Positions 55,065-63,127 of a stretch of DNA of 64,000 nucleotides are shown here, in pieces. The first letter of the stretch is position 1. Each line of letters begins with the position of its first letter. Position numbers and translations under genes: made by a program. The notes under the pieces were generated by a model that ran no database searches, was not told where the DNA came from, and saw only the letters and a program-made list of their open reading frames with translations. The DNA is from Herbaspirillum sp. WKF16 (lineage in GTDB: Bacteria; Pseudomonadota; Gammaproteobacteria; Burkholderiales; Burkholderiaceae_D), in assembly GCF_028993615.1 (NCBI RefSeq), contig NZ_CP118632.1, positions 1,984,001-2,048,000 on the forward strand, in the 5' to 3' direction.

Positions 55065-56858
55065 TCACGCGGCCTCCCGCAACGCCGAGATCACGCCATC
55101 GGCGATCCAGAACGACGAGAAGGTGGACGGGAGCTGCGCGGGCAGCTGCTTGAGCGTGCCGAACACCAGGGCGGTCTCGATGTGGCCTTCGTCGGCCAAG
55201 GCGTCCAGCCAGTTGATGGCGTCGGATCGGCCCTGCATGTCGAGCACATCGAAGCGGTCCAGCATCAGCACGCGCAGGCCGGTGACCTGGGCGACCGCGT
55301 GCGCGATCATGGCGTCGGTGCGCCACTTCTCGGACTCGGACAGCAGGGCGTAGGCGCGGCCGCCGGCGGTGATAGCCATGTCCTCGGCGATGTAGACCGA
55401 GGCCCAGCGGCTGAAGGCGGCCGAGGCGGTGAGGGCGCTGTTGATCGGCTTCAGGGCCTCGGCCAGCAGCTCGCCCGGGATGCCGTCCGGCGCGCAGGCG
55501 TCGGCGATGGCCAGCCAGGCCTTGATCTCGGCGTTGACCTTGCCGGCCTTCGCGGTCAGCTCGTCGGCGGCTTCCAGCTTGCGCTGCGCGGCCACAGCGA
55601 CGTTGATCGCCTCGACCATCTTCGCGTGGCTGGCGCGCAGCACCGTGATGCGCTGCTCCAATTCGGCCAGGACGGCCGCGTAGTCGACGCCGAGGTCGAC
55701 CTGCGCCTGCAGCTCGACGATCAGCTGGTCGGCGCCGGTGGCCGCGTCGAAGTCGCGCTTGAGATTGGTGACGCGGTTCTTCAGCACCTCCAGGCCGCGT
55801 TCGTATTCGGGCAGCGAGTTCTGCGCCTCGGTGTCGGCTTGGCCAACGGTCTTGATAGGGCCGTGCCGGCCCTCGTAGGCGTCGAGTGCTGCGCATGCGA
55901 CCTGATAGGGGACATCGTCCTCACCGGTAGACGCCACCGGGAAAACCTCGCGCAGGTCGTGCAGCGCATAGGCAAGGTCATGTACCAGACCCGCCGGGCG
56001 GCCACCCTGTGCGCGCTGGCGCATCGCCACCACCTGCGGCTCATATTCGGCCAGCGCCTCCTCGGCCTTCTTCAGGTAGCCGCTGATCTCCGGCGACTTA
56101 TTGGACTGCTCCAGCAGCTCGGTGCGGCGCTTCTTCGCCTGGTCCTGCGCGCGCTGCTTGGCGGCCTGCTCGCCGATCTGCTTGTTCAGCTGGTCGATCT
56201 CTTGGCCCAGCGCCGAGGCGTCGGCGTTGCCGTGCTCGGGCTGGATCACCTCCGGCTTTTCAGCTTCCCAGCTCTCCGCGGCGACGCCGCCCCAGTGCGC
56301 GCCGGTCAGCTGCTGCCATGCGCCTTTCTTCTTTTTCGCTTCCTCGGCCGCGAAGTCCTTGGCCGCCGGGAAGCCGGTGCGCAGGACCGGCATGATCATT
56401 TCCACCAGCTTGGCGTCCAGCTTGCGTGCCAGCAGGCGCTTCTTGATCTCCTCGGCGCCGAGCTTGCAGCCGGTGGCCGAGAACAGGAACGCGCGGCGCT
56501 CGTCCTCCTTCATGGCGGCGAAGCGCTGGCCGTTCAGGGCCACGGCGATGGCCTCGCCGGTCGGCAGGCCGTCGCTGACCTGCGTGGCGCCCTTGGGCAG
56601 GTTGAAGGCGTAGCTGCGGCCGTCGTCTAGCGTCACCAGCGCGCCGCCGGCCTTGGCCGTGCCGTGCACCACCGCCGGATATTCCTTCTTCAGCTTGGCG
56701 CGGACGACCTCGCCGCCCACGGCCATGCGCACCGCCTCCTGGATGCTGGACTTGCCGGCGCCGTTGCGGCCGGCGATCAGCACCACGGGCGTGTGTAGCT
56801 TGATATCGACGGAGCGCACGCCCAGCACGTTGTCGACCTGGATCTGAGAGATTTTCAT
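55065..56858 (-). CDS. SMC/SbcC-like AAA ATPase
   Basis: A 597-residue ATPase of the RecF/SMC type. Walker A is VVLIAGRNGAGKSS near residue 27. A central coiled-coil region (about 215-260 and 340-440) follows. The signature ALLSESEKWRTDA and Walker B LRVLMLDRFD are near the C-terminus. It is shorter than SbcC. With RecT and nucleases next door it probably works in phage recombination or DNA-end processing. No SbcD-like partner is seen directly beside it. Confidence 0.88.
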   Translation of the reverse strand: MKISQIQVDNVLGVRSVDIKLHTPVVLIAGRNGAGKSSIQEAVRMAVGGEVVRAKLKKEYPAVVHGTAKAGGALVTLDDGRSYAFNLPKGATQVSDGLPTGEAIAVALNGQRFAAMKEDERRAFLFSATGCKLGAEEIKKRLLARKLDAKLVEMIMPVLRTGFPAAKDFAAEEAKKKKGAWQQLTGAHWGGVAAESWEAEKPEVIQPEHGNADASALGQEIDQLNKQIGEQAAKQRAQDQAKKRRTELLEQSNKSPEISGYLKKAEEALAEYEPQVVAMRQRAQGGRPAGLVHDLAYALHDLREVFPVASTGEDDVPYQVACAALDAYEGRHGPIKTVGQADTEAQNSLPEYERGLEVLKNRVTNLKRDFDAATGADQLIVELQAQVDLGVDYAAVLAELEQRITVLRASHAKMVEAINVAVAAQRKLEAADELTAKAGKVNAEIKAWLAIADACAPDGIPGELLAEALKPINSALTASAAFSRWASVYIAEDMAITAGGRAYALLSESEKWRTDAMIAHAVAQVTGLRVLMLDRFDVLDMQGRSDAINWLDALADEGHIETALVFGTLKQLPAQLPSTFSSFWIADGVISALREAA

Positions 56859-56914
56859 CGCAGTGTTTCCTTGGAGTGAGCAGGTGGGGCCGCGCGCGGC
56901 GGCCGGCCCGCGTG

Positions 56915-57619
56915 TTATTCGATGTCGTGTTGGGGTTGATCGCCGTTTTCGGCATCGCTGGCTGGCGTGCCATCGACCTCGCGGAAATCCGAATCCTCGG
57001 GATCCTGGTCGCCGTCCGGATCACCGTCGCCGATCAGGCTGCCGGTCTCGGTGTCCGGATCTTGGGCCGCCGCGCCGCCGCCGGAGAAGGCGTCATCGAG
57101 CGCGCGGCGCTGGCCCTTCCTGCGCTGCTCGATCTCGAATTGCTTCTTTTCGTCGGGCGGCACCAGGCTGATCTGCACCTCGGTGTCCAGCAGCTCGGAC
57201 AGCTTGCCCACGTCGGCCGGGTGGGTGCGGGCGCGGACGATGAAGTCCATGCCGACCGCGCCCTTGTCCTGCAGGAGGAAGAACACCTTGTTGACGGTCG
57301 AGTCGTTCAGCTTGACCTCCGACGGGCCGCCGGCGCCGATGTGCGCCAGGAAGGTGTAGCCTTCCAGCGAACCCTTGTGTGAGAAGCGCGGGAAGGAGAA
57401 CTTGAGGTTCGGCAGGCGGGCGCCGCTGACCATGTCGGCCTGGTCGTCGCCGGTGTAGAAGGCCGGGCGGTACAGCGGGTTGAAGTGGTCGAGCACCTCG
57501 TTTTCCATCGGCGCCGAGAAGCCGATATCGCACACGCCGTGCTCGTCGCCTTTCTCGTCCTTTTCCTTGCGGAAGTTCAGGGTGGTGACCTTCACCATCT
57601 TGGTGTCGAGTTGGAACAT
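56915..57619 (-). CDS. Hypothetical phage recombination-module protein, 234 aa
   Basis: A 234-residue protein with a folded N-terminal part (VKVTTLNFRKEKDEKGD, GARLPNLKFSFPRFSHK) and a long acidic, disordered tail (about 190-234, Asp/Glu/Gly-rich). An acidic tail is common in single-strand DNA-binding proteins, but no OB-fold motif is clear. GGAG lies six bases before ATG 57619. Position between the ATPase and exonuclease suggests a DNA-metabolism role. Confidence 0.65.
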   Translation of the reverse strand: MFQLDTKMVKVTTLNFRKEKDEKGDEHGVCDIGFSAPMENEVLDHFNPLYRPAFYTGDDQADMVSGARLPNLKFSFPRFSHKGSLEGYTFLAHIGAGGPSEVKLNDSTVNKVFFLLQDKGAVGMDFIVRARTHPADVGKLSELLDTEVQISLVPPDEKKQFEIEQRRKGQRRALDDAFSGGGAAAQDPDTETGSLIGDGDPDGDQDPEDSDFREVDGTPASDAENGDQPQHDIE

Positions 57620-57653
57620 TCGTTTCTCCGTAGTTGCGGGCAGGTGGTGGGGA

Positions 57654-58280
57654 TCAGGCGGCGGCCTGGCGCAGGCGGTGTTCGACGATGCCGAAGAAGA
57701 CGACCTTGCAGGCCGCCACGTCGGCGGCAGCATCGTGCGCGTCTTGCAGATCCTGGCCGGTGAAGAACTTGTAGGCCTCGCCCAGGTTGGGCAGCTTCGG
57801 CCCCTTCATGCCGCGCGCGGCCATCTTCTCGGAGGGCGGCAGGTTCACGATGGTCTTGGCTTCCTGGCAGGTGCAGAAGGCCGGCGCCTTCTTCCATTGG
57901 TCGGCGAAGGCATCGCTGAAAGAGCCGTCTCGCTTGATGGCGATGCGAGTGATCCGGTTGTCGAACTGCTCGCCGTGCGCCACGCGGTATTCGGTGGCCA
58001 TGTTCCAGAGGCTCAGGAACATGGGCAGCACCACCCGGATATCCAGGCCGAACATGGCCGCGCGCTCGGTGGTGATGCCGGTGAGGGCTTCCACTTCGGC
58101 CGGGACGACCCAGCTTGTGGGCTTGATCAGCGTGTTGATGGCCGCGATCGAGCGGCGCGTGTCCAGGTCGACCAGGTCGGCGGCCAGCTGGATGATGTGC
58201 GGCTGCACCGGGTCATCCGAGGGCAGGTTGTATTCCGGGATGCCGGTGGTTTCGGTGTCGTAGAAGAGGGCGGTGCGCAT
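57654..58280 (-). CDS. DEDDh-type 3'-5' exonuclease
   Basis: A 208-residue DnaQ-like exonuclease. Exo I is FYDTETTG (Asp8, Glu10), and Exo III lies in QDAHDAAADVAAC, with the His and Asp of the DEDDh type. It lies next to recT and may generate or trim ends for annealing, although phage partners of RecT are usually 5'-3' exonucleases. It starts 12 bases after recT. Confidence 0.9.
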   Translation of the reverse strand: MRTALFYDTETTGIPEYNLPSDDPVQPHIIQLAADLVDLDTRRSIAAINTLIKPTSWVVPAEVEALTGITTERAAMFGLDIRVVLPMFLSLWNMATEYRVAHGEQFDNRITRIAIKRDGSFSDAFADQWKKAPAFCTCQEAKTIVNLPPSEKMAARGMKGPKLPNLGEAYKFFTGQDLQDAHDAAADVAACKVVFFGIVEHRLRQAAA

Positions 58281-58292
58281 GTCGTCGATTCC

Positions 58293-59567
58293 TTATTCGG
58301 CGGGGTAGTGGGTGTGGTTCTTGGCAGCGGCGGTGCGGCGGCCGGCGGCGGGTTGGGGCGGGTTCTCCAGCTTGTTGCGGAGATCCTTGTAGATGTCGCG
58401 CAGCTCCTGCTGCTGGTCGGCAGGCAGCTCGCCGATCAGGTCGGCGGCGACGTCGAGGACGTCGACATCCTTGGCGTTCTCCATCGACTCGCGTACCTTG
58501 GCGTAGGACAGGCCCGCGTCGCCGGCGCCGCCGGCTTGCTCCTGGCCCTGTTCGCCCTGCTGGCTGGTCTCACCAGCAGGGCCGGCGGCCGCGCCGGTCG
58601 TCCCGCCTGCTGCGGGCGCGCTTGAGTTCTGTTGATCCTGGTCGTTGAATTCGGCGGGGTCGCGGCGGCCGGTGCCTTGGGGCATGCTCACCTGGGCGGT
58701 GCCGGACAGCTGGCCGGCCACTTCGCCGGTCTCTGGATCCACGACGGGAGCGTCGTCGGGCAGCAGCAGGAAATCCGCATCGATGGTGCCCATGCCTTGA
58801 TCGCGGCCGACCTCGGCCATACCGTCCAGCGCGGCGGCTTGCTGGAATTCGATGGACAGCGGCAGGTACTTGGCCAGGCGGCGGATCACCGTCTTGCGGC
58901 CCATTTCCACGAAGTTGTCCTTCCACGGGCCGTAGCCGCCCTTGCTCTTCGTGCCTCGCATGATTTCCTGTACCTGGTGCAGGCTCATGAACTCGCAGCA
59001 GTGGCCTCCATCCTTCAGTTTGGCGACAGCGTAGAAGCCGATAACGGCGCCGCGTTCGCCCAGCGATGGGGTGTGGTTCAGCTTCTCGTCGAGGCCGTAG
59101 ACCAGCTCGAACTTGTCGCGCTCGCAGACTTCGTGAGCGGCGATGCTGACGATCTGCCCGGAGCGGCGCGCCAGGTCGATCAGGCCCTTGTAGCCGATGA
59201 TGACCTGCACCGAGTTGACCCAGCGCTCATTCCCATTGGCATCCTTGCGTTTGGTGTTGAACGGGACCAGATAGGCATGGCCGAGCACGGTGTTGGGTTC
59301 CAGCCCCATCTGCGCGCACTGGCCGATCGCCCCCACCAGCGAGGGGACGTCACAATTCAGCAGCGCCGGCGTGGTGGTAGCCGCGATCTGGGCCACCTTC
59401 ATCAGGCGTTCCGGGTTCAGGTGCGCCGGCAGCATCTTGGCGATATCACCTTTCTTCTGGTCAAGGAAATAGGCGATCTGATCCTTGGGGCGCATCGCCT
59501 GAACTTCGGCGGCGGACTTCTTCATGGCGCCTTGTTTCACTTCGGCGAGCGTATTGACTTGGGACAT
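58293..59567 (-). CDS. recT: RecT-family single-strand annealing protein
   Basis: A 424-residue protein. The RecT core (residues about 40-260) has LNPERLMKVAQIAATTTPALLNC, SLVGAIGQCAQMGLEPNTVLGHAYLVPFN, and VQVIIGYKGLIDLARRSGQIVSI. A Gln/Ala/Gly-rich linker and a helical C-terminal extension follow, longer than the 269-residue E. coli RecT. It anneals complementary single strands during phage recombination. GGAG lies five bases before ATG 59567. Confidence 0.94.
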   Translation of the reverse strand: MSQVNTLAEVKQGAMKKSAAEVQAMRPKDQIAYFLDQKKGDIAKMLPAHLNPERLMKVAQIAATTTPALLNCDVPSLVGAIGQCAQMGLEPNTVLGHAYLVPFNTKRKDANGNERWVNSVQVIIGYKGLIDLARRSGQIVSIAAHEVCERDKFELVYGLDEKLNHTPSLGERGAVIGFYAVAKLKDGGHCCEFMSLHQVQEIMRGTKSKGGYGPWKDNFVEMGRKTVIRRLAKYLPLSIEFQQAAALDGMAEVGRDQGMGTIDADFLLLPDDAPVVDPETGEVAGQLSGTAQVSMPQGTGRRDPAEFNDQDQQNSSAPAAGGTTGAAAGPAGETSQQGEQGQEQAGGAGDAGLSYAKVRESMENAKDVDVLDVAADLIGELPADQQQELRDIYKDLRNKLENPPQPAAGRRTAAAKNHTHYPAE

Positions 59568-59590
59568 GGCTTCTCCAGGTGGACGGGTGG

Positions 59591-60394
59591 TTATTCGTGG
59601 TACATGCACTGCCCCCAGCGCGCGCAGTATTTCGGGCTGCACAGCTGGGACTGCGGATTGGGGGGGAAGAGGCCGGTCTGGAACATGACCGCGGCGAACT
59701 CGATGAAGCCCTTTTGCGTCTCGGTGCCGAGCATCACGCGCTTGGCATCGAAGATTCGGGACACGCCGACATTGGCCGAGGCGGTCGTCTGCAGGCCGAT
59801 GATCTGGGCGCCGTCCGTCGGCTCGCCGTCCGTGTTCTCGGACATGAGCTGATACGCGCCCAGCTGCGCCGCGCGGCCCTGCGTGCTGACCACGCCGTTG
59901 GCGATCACGCGCGCGCCGGTCTTGATATCGGGGATGATCTTGCGACCGTCGACGCGCGCCACGCGGGCGCGGTCCATGGTGCCGGTCAGGCGCAGCACGA
60001 TGCCGTTGCCGCAGTCGATCAGCAGCGGCTCCAGCGCCATTTCGACGGACTGGTAGTCCATGCTGGGCGCGATGCCGGTGCAGTAGCGCGCCAGCAGCTT
60101 GAGGCCGATGGCTTCGCCCTCGCTGGGCTTCAGGTCGTCCTGCTTGTAGTCGATGTCCTGCTCAGGGTTGCGCAGGGTCTCGACGAAGACGCCGGCCGCG
60201 TCGTCGATGCTGATCGGCGCGCCGTCCAGATTGGCCTGGTCGAACGCGGCGGTGCCGGCGTGCACGGCGGTGCCCAGCTGCGCGCGGAAGCCCGAGGCCT
60301 TGCGCATGCCCAGGATGTGCTCGCCTTCCCATCTATGCGCACAATCAAAAAGTGAACCCCAGGACGAGGCGCGGATGCGGATCGGCTCGTTCAC
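59591..60394 (-). CDS. PD-(D/E)XK nuclease, Cas4/RecB-like, with predicted Fe-S cluster
   Basis: A 267-residue nuclease. The active site is spread over GTAVHAGTAAF (His45), MALEPLL (Glu119), GTMDRA (Asp141), IIPDIKTG (Asp156, Lys158) and LGAYQL. Cys18 and three C-terminal cysteines (LCSPKYCARWGQC) fit the four-cysteine iron-sulfur arrangement of Cas4/AddB. It is the probable 5'-end resection partner of RecT. Start GTG 60394 overlaps the previous gene stop (GTGA). Confidence 0.87.
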   Translation of the reverse strand: MNEPIRIRASSWGSLFDCAHRWEGEHILGMRKASGFRAQLGTAVHAGTAAFDQANLDGAPISIDDAAGVFVETLRNPEQDIDYKQDDLKPSEGEAIGLKLLARYCTGIAPSMDYQSVEMALEPLLIDCGNGIVLRLTGTMDRARVARVDGRKIIPDIKTGARVIANGVVSTQGRAAQLGAYQLMSENTDGEPTDGAQIIGLQTTASANVGVSRIFDAKRVMLGTETQKGFIEFAAVMFQTGLFPPNPQSQLCSPKYCARWGQCMYHE

Positions 60395-60777
60395 GCTGCA
60401 CCCCCGAGCACGGTGATACGGCGCTTGGCCACGCCGAAGCGCTTGGTCGCCGCCTTCTTCGCCTGGATGGCGTGGTGCGCCTGCAGGCAATGCTGGCAGG
60501 TCTCGGCGAGGAAGCCTTCGACGTCGTCGTCGTGGTTGAGGTAATACTCGTCCCAGCCATCGCTGCCGCGCGCATAGGCGTCCGCCAGGTGCGGGGACTT
60601 CTGCCATTGCTCGGCCGGTGCAAATTCGAAAGAGCCAGGGTTTTCCGCCTTCCAGTCTGCAACCGCCTTCGAGCGGCAAGCCTCCAGGTGTTCGCCGATG
60701 GCCTTCCTGGTCGCCTTGACCTCGGCCTGCGCGGCGAAATACTCGACGCAGGCCGCCTTGTACTTGTCGTCGGCCAT
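60391..60777 (-). CDS. Hypothetical phage protein, 128 aa
   Basis: A 128-residue soluble helical protein. A pair of Cys and His occur in ETCQHCLQAHHAIQ (about 92-105), a possible metal site. The C-terminus is basic (KKAATKRFGVAKRR). Not recognised. Coupled to the downstream nuclease by a four-base overlap. Confidence 0.65.
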   Translation of the reverse strand: MADDKYKAACVEYFAAQAEVKATRKAIGEHLEACRSKAVADWKAENPGSFEFAPAEQWQKSPHLADAYARGSDGWDEYYLNHDDDVEGFLAETCQHCLQAHHAIQAKKAATKRFGVAKRRITVLGGAA

Positions 60778-60778
60778 A

Positions 60779-60958
60779 TCAGTTCCCTCCCGCCAGCGGC
60801 AGGCCCAGCTCCGCGACCTCGACGGCCGGAAACTTGTGAACCAGGCGCGTGTTCATGAGCAGCTCGCCGGCTTCTTCGGCGCGGCGGTCAGCGTCGGTCA
60901 TGAACAGCAGGATGCCGATCACCAGCAGGGTGAGGGCGGTGATGGTGGCGGCCTTCAT
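60779..60958 (-). CDS. Tiny single-helix membrane protein, 59 aa
   Basis: A 59-residue protein with one hydrophobic helix at the N-terminus (ITALTLLVIGILLFM) and a short soluble tail. Function unknown. Its ATG overlaps the stop of the gene before it (ATGA), which supports translation. Confidence 0.6.
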   Translation of the reverse strand: MKAATITALTLLVIGILLFMTDADRRAEEAGELLMNTRLVHKFPAVEVAELGLPLAGGN

Positions 60959-61233
60959 TTCGCGCGCTCCTGGATCATGCGATCGGCATACGCGCCGCGC
61001 AGCTCCGCGAGCTGCTCCAGAGTTTCCAGCCAGCCGGCATTGCGGCCCATCCGGCGGAAGAAAATCTCGTTCGCCCACGCAAGATCGATGGGCGCGTGGG
61101 CGGCGAAGTAGTCGCGCAGCGTCATGCCACCGCTGGCCTCGTTCTCGAAGCGTTCGGCGCCGTCGCTGTCGATGCCGGTCATGACTGGATTGACGCCCGG
61201 GAAGGCCGGGCCGCCGGTCTTATCGGTAGCCAT
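60955..61233 (-). CDS. Hypothetical phage protein, 92 aa
   Basis: A 92-residue soluble protein with GGPAFPGVNP near the start and GGMTLRDYFAAHAPIDLAWANEIFF. This GGxTLRDYFA pattern recurs in small phage and prophage proteins of unknown function. Overlaps neighbours on both sides. Confidence 0.7.
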   Translation of the reverse strand: MATDKTGGPAFPGVNPVMTGIDSDGAERFENEASGGMTLRDYFAAHAPIDLAWANEIFFRRMGRNAGWLETLEQLAELRGAYADRMIQERAK

Positions 61234-61442
61234 CACGCGCCCCTCCACACCTTCGGCGCCGGGCCGGCGGCGGGCGCGCTCGGCGCCTGCTTCGCGCCGG
61301 CCAGCAGCATCATGACGATCACCACCACGGCGGCGACGGACACCACGTTGGCAGTCCATTGGAAGATGCGGCGCGCCAGGCGGCGTTCGCCCGGGCGCGG
61401 CAAGCCGGCGCCGGTGCGCCAGTCGATGATAGGAGAGGGCAT
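61233..61442 (-). CDS. Tiny single-helix membrane protein, 69 aa
   Basis: A 69-residue protein with a basic N-terminus, one membrane helix (VVSVAAVVVIVMMLLAG) and a Pro/Ala-rich end. Function unknown. It overlaps the next gene by one base (TGATG). Confidence 0.55.
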   Translation of the reverse strand: MPSPIIDWRTGAGLPRPGERRLARRIFQWTANVVSVAAVVVIVMMLLAGAKQAPSAPAAGPAPKVWRGA

Positions 61443-61573
61443 CACAGTGGGACTCCGAAGTAGGCGGCCACCAGGACGCAAGCGCCCATGAAGGCCAGGC
61501 GCGGCAAGCGCGGAAGCTCGGCGCCGGCGAAGATCGCCACCAGCGCGAGGAAGAGGAGGGAAAGAGCGTTCAC
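61442..61573 (-). CDS. Tiny membrane protein, 43 aa, GTG start
   Basis: GTG 61573 overlaps the stop of the preceding gene (GTGA), and the frame ends at 61442, overlapping the next ATG. It encodes 43 residues: ALSLLFLALVAIFAG, a short Arg/Pro link, and ACVLVAAYF. Two short hydrophobic stretches suggest membrane insertion. The overlaps on both ends are the main evidence. Confidence 0.55.
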   Translation of the reverse strand: MNALSLLFLALVAIFAGAELPRLPRLAFMGACVLVAAYFGVPL

Positions 61574-61854
61574 GCGGCACCGCCCGGGAAGAACTTCTCG
61601 GCCAGCTCGGCGGCCTCGGTGATCTCCATGTGCATGACCTGCCAGTCCTTGATCGAACGGCTGCCGGCCGCGCGCAGCACCAGCTGGGCGACGCGCACCA
61701 AGTCTTCATGCGCGGCGAAGCGCTGGGCGTCGGCCTCGGTCAGGAAGAAGCCGACGTTGCCCTGCGTGGTCTCGCTGTAGACGCGGAAGGGCAGATCGGG
61801 CGTGTTGGTGTCGACCACCAGCGGGCCGGCGGTGGGCTTGATGGCGGCGCTCAT
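61570..61854 (-). CDS. Hypothetical phage protein, 94 aa
   Basis: A 94-residue soluble protein (LPFRVYSETTQGNVGFFLTEADAQRFAAHEDLV). The pattern is seen in small phage early proteins. No function is assigned. ATG 61854 overlaps the previous stop (ATGA). Confidence 0.65.
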   Translation of the reverse strand: MSAAIKPTAGPLVVDTNTPDLPFRVYSETTQGNVGFFLTEADAQRFAAHEDLVRVAQLVLRAAGSRSIKDWQVMHMEITEAAELAEKFFPGGAA

Positions 61855-62210
61855 GCGGCACCTGCGGCGGCGAGGGCGGCAGCTGCCGCGTCGGTAATCT
61901 GCTTGCTCAGGCAGTCCGCGACGTCACACTCATCGATGTCGGCCAGCAACGCGCGCAGCGCCTGCACCAGCTCCGGCAGCACGTTGGCGGCCTGGATCAT
62001 GTAGGCGGCGCGCTCCTCCAGCGCCGGCGTGCTCTCGTCGTCTTCCATCCGGGTGACGATGAAGGCGCAGCCAGCGTGGCCGGTCGCGTTGACCTCCGTC
62101 CAGCGGCCTTCGCCGACGAAGAATTCGCGCACCTCTGCGCCGGTGTAGGACTGGCCCAGGGAGAAGGGGCGGCCGTGCGTATGCCGGGGCCAGGGCTGGG
62201 TCTTGTTCAT
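61851..62210 (-). CDS. Hypothetical phage protein, 119 aa
   Basis: A 119-residue soluble protein. The first half (FSLGQSYTGAEVREFFVGEGRW) and an Ala-rich C-terminus are notable. No known domain is recognised. It is coupled to both neighbours by four-base overlaps. Confidence 0.65.
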   Translation of the reverse strand: MNKTQPWPRHTHGRPFSLGQSYTGAEVREFFVGEGRWTEVNATGHAGCAFIVTRMEDDESTPALEERAAYMIQAANVLPELVQALRALLADIDECDVADCLSKQITDAAAAALAAAGAA

Positions 62211-62503
62211 GCTGCCTCCAGCTCACGGCGGGTCATGACCAGGGCATCGGTACCTCCGGCGCGGCGGCCGGACAGCTCTTGCCACTCCACGTTTTCCTGC
62301 GCGATCTCCAGGAAGCGCTCGTCCAGCGCCTCGGTCAGGTCGACCGCGCTCCCCGGCAAGGTCACCGCAGCCAGCGACCAGCCGGTCGCGCACACCGACA
62401 CCCACAGGGCGAACGGAATGTTCTCGGGCTTGTAGCTGTCGGTCAGCAGGAAAGCGCCCGTGGGAAGGTGCGCTGGCTGGATTGCTTGGGTGGTGGTGTT
62501 CAT
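62207..62503 (-). CDS. Hypothetical phage protein, first gene of early operon, 98 aa
   Basis: A 98-residue soluble protein (GAFLLTDSYKPENIPFALWVSV, LDERFLEIAQENVEWQEL). Not recognised. I start at ATG 62503, since a longer frame would begin inside the operator region. It is the first gene after the palindromic region at 62515-62540. Confidence 0.6.
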   Translation of the reverse strand: MNTTTQAIQPAHLPTGAFLLTDSYKPENIPFALWVSVCATGWSLAAVTLPGSAVDLTEALDERFLEIAQENVEWQELSGRRAGGTDALVMTRRELEAA

Positions 62504-62514
62504 CGCGTGCCCCG

Positions 62515-62540
62515 TTTGGTTGTAAGTGACTACAACCAAA
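62515..62540. promoter_or_regulatory. Perfect 10-bp inverted repeat, probable phage operator
   Basis: TTTGGTTGTA (62515-62524) and TACAACCAAA (62531-62540) are exact reverse complements separated by six bases. Related half-sites follow: TTACAAC (62543-62549), TTGCAAC (62563-62569), GTTGTAA (62575-62581) and GTTGTAG (62599-62605). It lies just upstream of the early operon, so it probably binds a phage regulator such as the one at 63594-63974. Confidence 0.7.
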
Positions 62541-62614
62541 GGTTACAACAGGCGATTTACGTTTGCAACATATAGTTGTAATGAATTTGAAAATAAAAGT
62601 TGTAGAAAGGGGAA

Positions 62615-62634
62615 AGGCCGCCCGAAGGCGGCCT
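62615..62634. terminator. Terminator-like hairpin
   Basis: AGGCCGCC (62615-62622) pairs with GGCGGCCT (62627-62634) across CGAA. It is followed by GTTTTA on the plus strand and by TTTCCCC on the minus strand. It separates the early operon promoter region from the genes to its right. Confidence 0.55.
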
Positions 62635-62756
62635 GTTTTATGGGAAGAGCAATCGCAGGACAGCGATCACGAATTGAAGAAAGCACATGTTTTTTCCTTT
62701 CGCTCAGTGCAAAAGGGAATGCCAAACATGCGTTTATAAAATTGCGGGCGTAAGAA

Positions 62757-62774
62757 AACCGCCCGGAGGCGGTT
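62757..62774 (-). terminator. Terminator after the small gene at 62792
   Basis: AACCGCC (62757-62763) pairs with GGCGGTT (62768-62774) across CGGA. On the minus strand TTTTCTTA follows, and the gene stop at 62792 is 17 bases upstream. Confidence 0.75.
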
Positions 62775-62791
62775 GTTTCAAGCGCAAGTGC

Positions 62792-63127
62792 TTAGGCTTT
62801 TTTTCGATCCTGGAAACTTGACTCGTGTAACTCAGTTGACGGCGCAACCTTCTTGCGGCCAGTAGCTCTCTCATATCGGCGGATGCGTACATCGCTCATT
62901 GCAAGTGCCCGCTTCTTCTTTGCAGGCGTCGCAAATTTCGGAGCCGCGTCGACGAGAGCCTTTATCTTTTTTGCAGAGTCGGCAGACCGTATAACCACGA
63001 CATCCTGGGTTTTAGCCATCTCAGCGCGGGCGCGCTTGACTCCATCAATGAGGCCGATGATCGGGGCAAAGTAGAGCCTAGGAGTCTCAGCCGCAGCCTT
63101 CATAAAGATTTTCCAGGGATCTTTCAT
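62792..63127 (-). CDS. Hypothetical phage protein, 111 aa
   Basis: A 111-residue basic protein (AKKIKALVDAAPKFATPAKKKRALA, RRYERATGRKK), possibly nucleic-acid binding. AAAAGG lies seven bases before ATG 63127, which is preferred over GTG 63133. It overlaps the membrane-protein gene by four bases (ATGA). GC content here is lower than in the chromosome. Confidence 0.65.
   Translation of the reverse strand: MKDPWKIFMKAAAETPRLYFAPIIGLIDGVKRARAEMAKTQDVVVIRSADSAKKIKALVDAAPKFATPAKKKRALAMSDVRIRRYERATGRKKVAPSTELHESSFQDRKKA

Noticed and set aside
59591..60394. Cas4 as part of a CRISPR system
   Set aside because: The nuclease is Cas4-like only by fold; its neighbours are phage recombination genes.
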